From NCBI GenBank assembly GCA_002308635.1, contig DBWG01000042.1, positions 15,093 through 26,754 of the forward strand: a DNA stretch of 11,662 nucleotides, written 5' to 3'. The notes below the pieces were generated by a model. The model did not search any database. It was not told where the DNA came from and was given only the letters and a program-made list of their open reading frames with translations. The position numbers were made by a program, and so were the translations under genes. This document shows positions 6,994-11,662 of this stretch, piece after piece; position 1 is the stretch's first letter; each line of letters begins with the position of its first letter. Source of the stretch: Ruminococcaceae bacterium UBA1244. GTDB taxonomy: Bacteria > Bacillota > Clostridia > Oscillospirales > Acutalibacteraceae.

Positions 6994-7785
6994 TCAGTTT
7001 TTTTTCTTTGAGCGCTCGAAGTTTTCCTCGTGTTCTCTTTTTGCGGCAAGCTTTTTGTGATATGCACGGATGCTCTTCATTTCGGCAGTTTCAAGCTCAC
7101 GCCACTTTCCGGGCTGGAGCATTCCAAGCTTGACAGGTCCTACTGCAGTGCGTTTCAGACGTGCGACTTCAAGCCCTATGGCTTCGCACATCTTTCTGAT
7201 CTGTCTGTTGCGGCCTTCTTCGAGGATTATTTCCAGAACGGTGCGTTCCTTTTCGTTTGTGACTACTCTGACGGATGCCGGCATAGACTTTCTTCCGTCT
7301 ATCACAACACCGGTAGTCAGTGTCGTGAGCTGATCTTCGGTTATCCTCGGATGGACTGTAACACGATAGGTCTTTGCAAAATGAGTTGAAGGATGGCTTA
7401 TCATGTTTGCAAAATCACCGTCATTCGTCATCAGCAAAAGTCCTTCGGAATCCTTGTCGAGCCTTCCAACAGGAAAGAGCCTTGCCGGTATCTCGTCGAT
7501 AAGCTCCGCAACGCACTTTCTGCCGCCTTCGTCGTTCATCGTTGTGATAAACCCACGTGGCTTGTGGAGCATGATGTAGTATTTTTTTGCGTCCTTGCTG
7601 AGAGTGATCTCTCTTCCGGCAACGACTATCCTGTCTTTGTTCGGGTCAGCCTTGTCTCCGAGCTGTGCCCGCTTTCCGTTTACGTTTACGGCACCTCGTT
7701 TGATAAGCTCCTCTGCCTTGCGGCGTGAGGCGATGCCTGCGTCTGCAATTATTTTTTGTATCCTGATCTTTCCTGAATCTTCCAT
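6994..7785 (-). CDS. rluB: RluB/RsuA-family rRNA pseudouridine synthase
   Basis: Converts a specific rRNA uridine to pseudouridine; in Bacillus and E. coli RluB acts on 23S helix 89/92 near position 2605. The protein has 263 residues. An S4 RNA-binding domain covers about 6-60 (IRIQKIIADAGIASRRKAE). The catalytic domain has GRLDKDSEG at 107-115 with D110 as the catalytic aspartate, KTYRV at 138-142, and EGRNRQIRKM at 190-199. The C-terminal 25 residues are basic. The reading frame stays open 30 bases further upstream (MTYWNSIGGK), but ATG 7785 has a textbook GGAGG at 7790-7794 and matches where the S4 domain begins. It lies 13 bases after the dac stop and is the last gene of the minus-strand cluster, as in the Bacillus dacB-spmA-spmB-rluB order, with spmAB missing here. 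RluB versus another RsuA-family member cannot be settled from sequence alone. Confidence 0.92.
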   Translation of the reverse strand: MEDSGKIRIQKIIADAGIASRRKAEELIKRGAVNVNGKRAQLGDKADPNKDRIVVAGREITLSKDAKKYYIMLHKPRGFITTMNDEGGRKCVAELIDEIPARLFPVGRLDKDSEGLLLMTNDGDFANMISHPSTHFAKTYRVTVHPRITEDQLTTLTTGVVIDGRKSMPASVRVVTNEKERTVLEIILEEGRNRQIRKMCEAIGLEVARLKRTAVGPVKLGMLQPGKWRELETAEMKSIRAYHKKLAAKREHEENFERSKKKN

Positions 7786-7798
7786 TTTTCCTCCGATA

Positions 7799-8896
7799 CT
7801 ATTCCAATAGGTCATTGCTTTCCGCAGCGGTAAGCGATACGGAAGCTATTTTCTTGTTGTTCCTGTAAAAATGCGCCTCCCCTGTTACAGTTCCCTTTTT
7901 TATAGGTGCGTAGCAGAAATGCGGCATAAAAATTTTATATGTTATTTCATTGTCCCTGTCCGTAAAAACCGTGACGGGACATTCTTCTTTCGGACAGATC
8001 CTTACACTATCCGCAGTTCCTCCGACAACGGGAAGCTCCAAAGGCTCTAAAATATTCCTTAGATCGAAACGCTCGGTTATCGAAAAACCATAGTCAAAAA
8101 GCTTTTTGTGGTCGTTCCAATCGTCCGGAGCGCAAAGAGTGACCGCAATGAGCCGTACTCCGTTACGTTCTGCGCAGGATGTAAGAGTTCTGCCGGCCTT
8201 TGTTGTGAAGCCTGTTTTTATTCCGATACAGCCATCATATTCAGAGAGAAGCCTGTTGTGGTTGCGGCACACCTGAGTTTTTCCTTCCGGAAAGACATAG
8301 CTGACTGTAAGTTCCCTCTTTGAAACTATCTCCGCAAATTTTTTGTTCCCCATAGCATAACGGCACAGCTTTGCCATGTCACCGGCTGTTGAATAATGCT
8401 GTTCATCGTCAAGTCCGGACGGCGTTACAAAGTGACTGCCGTTCATTTCAAGCTGCTGTGCCTTCTGGTTCATAAGTTCTGCAAATTTTTCTTTGCTTCC
8501 GGCGATACCTACAGCAACGGCATTTGCGGCATCGTTTCCGGAAACGCACATCATGCCTTTTACAAGCTCCGTTATTGTCAGCTTATCTCCTTTTTTCAGG
8601 TACAGGCTTGAACCCTCAGCCGTCATCTCATCGGTGAATGTTATAATCTTGTCATCTTTTTCTGCATATTCAAGAGCTATAACGGCTGTCATTATTTTTG
8701 TAATGCTTGCGATGGCTCTTTTTTCACCGGAATTTTTTTCAAAAAGTACTTCTCCGCTGTCAGCGCAGACGAGAACCGCCGAAACAGCGCTGACGCTGAT
8801 AGCTTCCTTCTGCAAAGTGCTGACCTTCTGTTTTCCGGAAAAGCAGACCACAAAAAATACGGCACAGATAAATACGGCCATGAATTTGTTTTTCAA
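7799..8896 (-). CDS. dacB: D-alanyl-D-alanine carboxypeptidase (low-molecular-weight PBP, DacB/DacF-like)
   Basis: Serine peptidase that trims the terminal D-Ala from peptidoglycan pentapeptides outside the membrane. The 365-residue protein begins with a signal peptide (KNK, then hydrophobic residues 6-19). Penicillin-binding motifs are complete: S64-ITK-67 with the nucleophile serine, SGN at 119-121, and KTG at 227-229. A beta-rich domain follows from about 275. I do not see a clear amphipathic membrane anchor at the C-terminus. The start is TTG 8896, with AGGGGG seven bases upstream; the next ATG (8881) lacks a site and would cut the signal peptide. That binding site lies in the 3' arm of a terminator-like hairpin, so expression may be controlled. 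The symbol is chosen from the scpAB-to-rluB context, where Bacillus has the sporulation gene dacB; dacF is possible. Confidence 0.9.
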   Translation of the reverse strand: MKNKFMAVFICAVFFVVCFSGKQKVSTLQKEAISVSAVSAVLVCADSGEVLFEKNSGEKRAIASITKIMTAVIALEYAEKDDKIITFTDEMTAEGSSLYLKKGDKLTITELVKGMMCVSGNDAANAVAVGIAGSKEKFAELMNQKAQQLEMNGSHFVTPSGLDDEQHYSTAGDMAKLCRYAMGNKKFAEIVSKRELTVSYVFPEGKTQVCRNHNRLLSEYDGCIGIKTGFTTKAGRTLTSCAERNGVRLIAVTLCAPDDWNDHKKLFDYGFSITERFDLRNILEPLELPVVGGTADSVRICPKEECPVTVFTDRDNEITYKIFMPHFCYAPIKKGTVTGEAHFYRNNKKIASVSLTAAESNDLLE

Positions 8897-8954
8897 TAAA
8901 AAACCCCCTGCCCAAGCTGCTATATAAGATTATATGCACAGGGCAGGCGGTTTT
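8897..8954 (-). terminator. Terminator-like hairpin overlapping the dac ribosome binding site
   Basis: On the minus strand AAAACC-G-CCTGCCC (8954-8941) pairs with GGGCAGG-G-GGTTTT (8913-8900): 13 pairs and one G/G mismatch around a 27-base loop. Six T residues follow directly, then A and the TTG start of dac. It can end the ytfJ transcript (TGA at 8968-8970), but its 3' arm is also the AGGGGG ribosome binding site of dac, so a read-through transcript would hide that site. It may be an attenuator or simply a terminator that shares bases with the next gene. Confidence 0.75.
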
Positions 8955-8956
8955 AT
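8929..8956 (-). promoter_or_regulatory. Possible promoter inside the hairpin loop upstream of dac
   Basis: The minus strand reads CATATAAT at 8936-8929 in the hairpin loop, with an ATA at 8956-8954 17 bases before it. CATATAAT contains TATAAT and differs at one place from the sporulation sigma-E -10 CATACAnT as known from Bacillus, where dacB is sigma-E dependent. No good sigma-A -35 is seen. A transcript starting near 8921 would lack the 5' arm and leave the dac ribosome binding site free. Suggestive only. Confidence 0.3.
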
Positions 8957-8967
8957 CATCGGATAGA

Positions 8968-9426
8968 TCATTCTTCTGCAGGAGCTTCTGCTGATGCAGT
9001 TTCAGCAGCTTCGGCGGCTTCAGACTCATCAGCATCCTTTTTCTTTTTGTCGGACTTATCCTTCTTGAACAGGCTGATGATCTTGTCAACAAGTTCCGGT
9101 ACCATGCCGACAGCTCTGTCGCCGGAATCCTTGAAGTTGGTGACGTTGAGAAGCTTTACATCGTCTTTTGTGATAGCGATAAAAGCAATAGGAGTAATAG
9201 TAACTCCGGCACCGGCAGCACCGCCGAAAAGATTTTTGTTTTCGGCTTTTTTGGGGTTAAATTCAGAGCCGCCTGCCGTAAAGCCGTACATAACTTTTGA
9301 AACAGGGATAACGGTTGTACCGTCGGGGCTGGTTATAGGCGTACCGATAACCGTATTGACGTCAACCATCTGTTTGATCTTATCAAGTGTCGTGTCCATA
9401 AGACCTTCTATAGGACGATCACTCAT
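8968..9426 (-). CDS. ytfJ: GerW-family sporulation protein YtfJ
   Basis: A 152-residue protein of the GerW/YtfJ family, first known from spore germination in Bacillus but widespread in Clostridia. The molecular activity is unknown. Family marks: RPIEGLMDTTLDKIKQMVDV at 4-23, TPDG-type SPDGT at 33-37, IPVSKVMYGF at 40-49, GGSEF at 52-56, and the glycine-rich strand GGAAGAGVTITPIAF at 68-82. No signal peptide or membrane segment is seen. The C-terminus is a low-complexity tail: a lysine cluster (121-130) followed by Ala/Glu-rich residues 131-152. Start ATG 9426 follows AGGCGG. It has its own promoter (9492-9520) and a 125-base gap from the DUF2953 gene, its usual neighbour. A sporulation role here is inferred from family only; the family also occurs in species not known to sporulate. 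Confidence 0.93.
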   Translation of the reverse strand: MSDRPIEGLMDTTLDKIKQMVDVNTVIGTPITSPDGTTVIPVSKVMYGFTAGGSEFNPKKAENKNLFGGAAGAGVTITPIAFIAITKDDVKLLNVTNFKDSGDRAVGMVPELVDKIISLFKKDKSDKKKKDADESEAAEAAETASAEAPAEE

Positions 9427-9491
9427 ATTTTACACCGCCTTAAAATTAATATATAATCATGCCTTACGGCACAAGATTACTTCCTGAAATC

Positions 9492-9520
9492 AGTATAATA
9501 CAAATCTCTCTTTTTTGCAA
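9492..9520 (-). promoter_or_regulatory. Promoter for ytfJ
   Basis: On the minus strand TTGCAA (9520-9515) and TATACT (9497-9492) stand 17 bases apart, close to sigma-A consensus. Transcription would begin near 9485, giving a leader of about 58 bases. The leader contains a small hairpin TGCC-GTAA-GGCA (9471-9460) before the weak AGGCGG site. A 6-bp inverted repeat, AAGACT/AGTCTT at 9519-9534, overlaps the edge of the -35 and could be an operator, but it is short. The remainder of the 125-base gap shows nothing further. Confidence 0.65.
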
Positions 9521-9551
9521 GACTTTATAGTCTTAATAGGCTCCAAATAAT

Positions 9552-10256
9552 TCAGCTTTTCTTTTTTGAGAGCAGTTTGAATGCCTTTACAGCAGATCCG
9601 ATTGCGGCGCTGATGACAAAGAAAGGCTGTATTTTTATTTTCATTACAAAATTTATTCTTGTATCCTCCTGAGCAAAAGCAGGAAGAATAGTTTCTTTAT
9701 GTCTGCATTTTTTGACGTGCTGTTGGATGAAGGCGATTGAAGGGTAGACCGCAGAGCCGATACGCCCGTAGTTCAGGGCTATTTTTGCAGCGTCATCTCC
9801 GCCGAGAGCTATTTTCAGATCCATCTTTGAGATAACAAGATGATCCGTGATTTTCTTTACTGCATAGCCGAGAATAGATGCAAATTCCTTGAGAAGCTCG
9901 ATAAGTCCTTCAAGTCCGTCAGCCTTGATCTTTTTGTGGATGAAGTTTTCTTTTTTTACTTTTTTCTCAGTTTTTGCAGAGGGCTTTTTGGCCTTCTTTT
10001 TTTCTTCCTTTAGTTTTTTCTTTTCGGCCTTTTTTTGTTTTTTTGCCTCTTTTTTCTGTTTCTTTTTTTCAAGTTTCCGCTGTTTTTTGGGGTCATCAGT
10101 TTTAGGCTCGCTCAGAGAGATGCTGAAAACAGGGAATATCAGTCCCACTCTCAGCTTTGCCTTGCCGTCATACACGACCTTTATCACAACGGGAGAAAAA
10201 AGAATGAGCAGTATCAGCAAAATGATCCCGGCAAGGATCAGCAAAAATACATTCAT
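9552..10256 (-). CDS. DUF2953 membrane protein (YtfI-like)
   Basis: Function unknown. The 234-residue protein has one N-terminal membrane segment (about residues 4-20, FLLILAGIILLILLILF), a short beta-like stretch, a very lysine-rich linker (56-103, runs such as KKKQKKEAKKQKK), and a C-terminal domain from about 106. GGDDAAKIALNYG near 152-164 resembles the DUF2953 signature, and a strand pair with INFVMKIKIQPFF follows. A DUF2953 gene beside ytfJ is a widespread clostridial and Bacillus pair (ytfI-ytfJ), which supports the call. Its ATG overlaps the scpB TGA by four bases (ATGA), so it is translationally coupled to scpB. By orientation the C-terminal domain could face either side of the membrane; the lysine run next to the segment suggests the cytoplasm. 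Confidence 0.82.
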   Translation of the reverse strand: MNVFLLILAGIILLILLILFSPVVIKVVYDGKAKLRVGLIFPVFSISLSEPKTDDPKKQRKLEKKKQKKEAKKQKKAEKKKLKEEKKKAKKPSAKTEKKVKKENFIHKKIKADGLEGLIELLKEFASILGYAVKKITDHLVISKMDLKIALGGDDAAKIALNYGRIGSAVYPSIAFIQQHVKKCRHKETILPAFAQEDTRINFVMKIKIQPFFVISAAIGSAVKAFKLLSKKKS

Positions 10257-10822
10257 TCAACGTCACCCTGTTCTGTATCTTCAGGTTTTTCTTCGCTGCC
10301 CTCGTTTTCCTCATCGTTGGGGAGCGGGGGAAGCTCTTCGATCGATGAAATATTAAAGCATCTGAGAAAATGCTCGGTAGTGCCGTAGACAAGCGGTTTT
10401 CCGGGCAGTTCAAGCCTGCCCTTTTCTTCGATGAGCTGGCGGGATATGAGTCCGGAGATAACACCCGAACAGTCAACGCCTCTCACCTGTTCAACAAAGG
10501 CTTTTGTGACCGGCTGGTTGTAGGCTATAACAGCAAGCACCTCAGACGCAGCCTGTGAAAGCGGAGTATTTCTTCTTATGTCCATAACTGTGCGTATCGC
10601 ATCGGCAAATTTATCGGGGGTACACATCTGATAGCTTTTGTTGAGCTTTACTATCCTTATCCCACGATCTGATTTTTTATACTCCTCAACAAGACTGTCG
10701 CATACGGCAGTTATTTTCTCAACAGAAAGTCCCAGCCCCTGAGCGATCCTTTCGGCTTCGATAGGAGTCCCGCAGGCAAATATCACTGCTTCAACAGTAT
10801 TTTTCAGTTCTCTTTCTTCCAA
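10253..10822 (-). CDS. scpB: Segregation and condensation protein ScpB
   Basis: Winged-helix dimer that binds the ScpA kleisin in the SMC-ScpAB condensin. The 189-residue protein begins ELKNTVEAVIFACGTPIEAE, as the family does, and carries the diagnostic stretch LAVIAYNQPVTKAFVEQVRG at 96-115, followed by LISRQLIEEKGR (125-136) and GKPLVYGTTEHFL (141-153). The C-terminal 25 residues are acidic and variable, which is usual. The start is TTG 10822, inside scpA (19-base overlap); GGTGGAAAG in the scpA 3' end is a weak binding site, so coupling to scpA translation is likely. No ATG is available nearby. It is followed directly by the DUF2953 gene. Confidence 0.95.
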   Translation of the reverse strand: MEERELKNTVEAVIFACGTPIEAERIAQGLGLSVEKITAVCDSLVEEYKKSDRGIRIVKLNKSYQMCTPDKFADAIRTVMDIRRNTPLSQAASEVLAVIAYNQPVTKAFVEQVRGVDCSGVISGLISRQLIEEKGRLELPGKPLVYGTTEHFLRCFNISSIEELPPLPNDEENEGSEEKPEDTEQGDVE

Positions 10823-11532
10823 TGCTTTCCACCACCGCTGATTAGTTTCAGTTCCTGATCCTCTCCGTCGCCGTCTACACGGACACGCTTTCCTTTTATA
10901 AGTTCGAGTATCGCAAGGAAAGTCGCAACAAGCTCGCTTTTGTCGGAGGCATCCTCAAACATTGCGCTGTAAGGCAGAATTTTTCCGCCCCAGAGCTTTC
11001 TCATAACGCCGATTATCTTTGAACTGACAGATACTATTCTGTGAGTCACGATACCGGAAAAAGCCTCCTTCGGCGGAGGTATCTTTGCCTTTCCTCTGCC
11101 GACAGCCGCAAGATAAGCGGGGATGAGGTAATCAGGCTCGTGAGAGCGCTTGTATTTCATATCTGCTTTTATCTTCATTGGTTCACGGCAGAAGCTGTCA
11201 AAGCTTATTGACTGAGAGAGCATCTTAGCGACCATTTTGCACTTCTGATATTCGATAAGCTGACCTGAAAGTTCCCTGCGCATTTCCTCTGCTTCTTCGT
11301 GTTTTGGGAGGAGCATGGAGGATTTTATCTGCACAAGCTTAGAAGCCATCGCAAGGAACTCGCCTGCGATCTCAAGATCCTGCTGCTGCATAAGTTCGAT
11401 TTGTTTCATATACTGTTCAAGCAGCTCAGAAATCTGTATATCATAAATATTCAGTTTATTTTTTTCTATAAGATGGAGCAGAAGGTCGAGCGGACCTTCA
11501 AACACATCCAATTTATAAGATATCTTTTCCAA
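10804..11532 (-). CDS. scpA: Segregation and condensation protein ScpA (kleisin)
   Basis: Kleisin subunit that bridges the two SMC heads and binds ScpB, needed for chromosome arm alignment and segregation. The 242-residue protein has the N-terminal SMC-neck-binding region with FEGPLDLLLHLIEKNKLNIY (11-30), then EIAGEFLAMASKLVQIKSSM at 54-73 followed by LLP. A variable middle follows, and then a C-terminal winged helix (about 195-232, SELVATFLAILELIKGKRV). The start is TTG 11532 with GAAGG about eight bases upstream; the first internal methionine is at residue 42, so TTG is required. It is the first gene of the scpA-scpB-DUF2953 unit. I see no convincing sigma-A promoter in the 130 bases upstream, which include the start of a dispersed repeat. 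Confidence 0.96.
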   Translation of the reverse strand: MEKISYKLDVFEGPLDLLLHLIEKNKLNIYDIQISELLEQYMKQIELMQQQDLEIAGEFLAMASKLVQIKSSMLLPKHEEAEEMRRELSGQLIEYQKCKMVAKMLSQSISFDSFCREPMKIKADMKYKRSHEPDYLIPAYLAAVGRGKAKIPPPKEAFSGIVTHRIVSVSSKIIGVMRKLWGGKILPYSAMFEDASDKSELVATFLAILELIKGKRVRVDGDGEDQELKLISGGGKHWKKEN

Positions 11533-11631
11533 TTTCTATACCTTCGCTTTTTGACAGTACTGTTTTTGGGGAAAACCCCTTTCCAAAGACTTTTAACTTT
11601 ACAACGCACAAACATTCCAATGCGCTCAACC

Positions 11632-11662
11632 AAAGTCTGGACGTGAAAGAAAGCAGCCAAAG
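11632..11662 (+). repeat. Second copy (partial, runs off the window) of the AAAGTCTGGACGTG repeat
   Basis: AAAGTCTGGACGTG at 11632-11645 is identical to 3086-3099. What follows, GAAAGCAGCCAAAG-like sequence to the window edge, matches the nadD-yqeK copy with small changes. The copy is in the plus orientation, upstream of and antisense to scpA, and continues beyond the window. The rest of 11533-11631 holds a small GGGG-AAAA-CCCC hairpin (11567-11578) and ACTTTTAACTTT (11589-11600), the inverse of 6815-6826. Confidence 0.7.

Noticed and set aside
7786..7815. Longer RluB start (MTYWNSIGGK)
   Set aside because: It would overlap dac, while ATG 7785 has a strong GGAGG site and fits the S4 domain start.
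9519..9534. AAGACT/AGTCTT hairpin as a terminator after the DUF2953 gene
   Set aside because: The stem is only 6 bp and is followed by an A-tract, not a T-tract, on the minus strand.
9889..10388. Plus-strand open frames opposite DUF2953 and scpB, rich in Phe and Ser
   Set aside because: They are the complement of the lysine-rich codons of the DUF2953 gene and lack family resemblance or a binding site.
11466..11660. Minus-strand 64-residue frame upstream of scpA
   Set aside because: It overlaps the scpA start and is made largely of intergenic repeat sequence; no family resemblance.
1..11662. Defence island, prophage or novel multi-gene system
   Set aside because: Every intact gene belongs to a known core or sporulation-related family in a conserved order; no integrase, transposase, toxin or nuclease-helicase genes are seen.

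Overview
The window looks like a core chromosomal segment of a low-to-mid GC Gram-positive anaerobe of the Clostridia. A Ruminococcus-like Oscillospiraceae genome is my best guess. This rests on the gene order (smc-ftsY, nadD-yqeK-rsfS-leuS, scpA-scpB-ytfI-ytfJ-dac-rluB), strong AGGAGG-type ribosome binding sites, frequent TTG starts, a GerW/YtfJ sporulation-family gene and hairpin-rich intergenic repeats. The genus is an inference and was not checked by any search.

Layout. (1) Positions 1-3047, plus strand: the last 64 codons of smc, then ftsY, rdgB, yhbY and nadD with gaps of 9-36 bases, probably one operon. (2) 3048-3385: a gene-free stretch with an 11-bp inverted repeat over the nadD stop, a tandem hairpin repeat of about 82-83 bp, and a near-consensus promoter. 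(3) 3386-6801, plus strand: yqeK, rsfS and leuS, a compact operon read from that promoter. (4) 6802-6993: a convergent junction with three consecutive hairpins, the last a bidirectional terminator. (5) 6994-11532, minus strand: scpA, scpB and a DUF2953/YtfI-like gene, overlapping and coupled, then ytfJ (own promoter), a D-Ala-D-Ala carboxypeptidase (dacB-like) and rluB. (6) 11533-11662: the upstream region of scpA, ending in another partial copy of the intergenic repeat.

The genes serve chromosome folding (SMC and both kleisin-complex subunits ScpA/ScpB within about 12 kb), membrane protein targeting (FtsY), nucleotide hygiene and NAD synthesis (RdgB, NadD, YqeK), ribosome maturation and silencing (YhbY, RsfS, RluB), leucyl-tRNA charging (LeuS) and cell wall or spore maturation (Dac, YtfJ, DUF2953).

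I see no defence system, mobile element, phage gene, CRISPR array, tRNA or rRNA. The points most worth a second look are non-coding or peripheral: the tandem hairpin repeat whose stems differ in sequence but keep pairing, a terminator-like hairpin that captures the dac ribosome binding site and holds a promoter-like sequence in its loop, the acidic C-terminal extension of FtsY, and the closeness of smc to scpAB.
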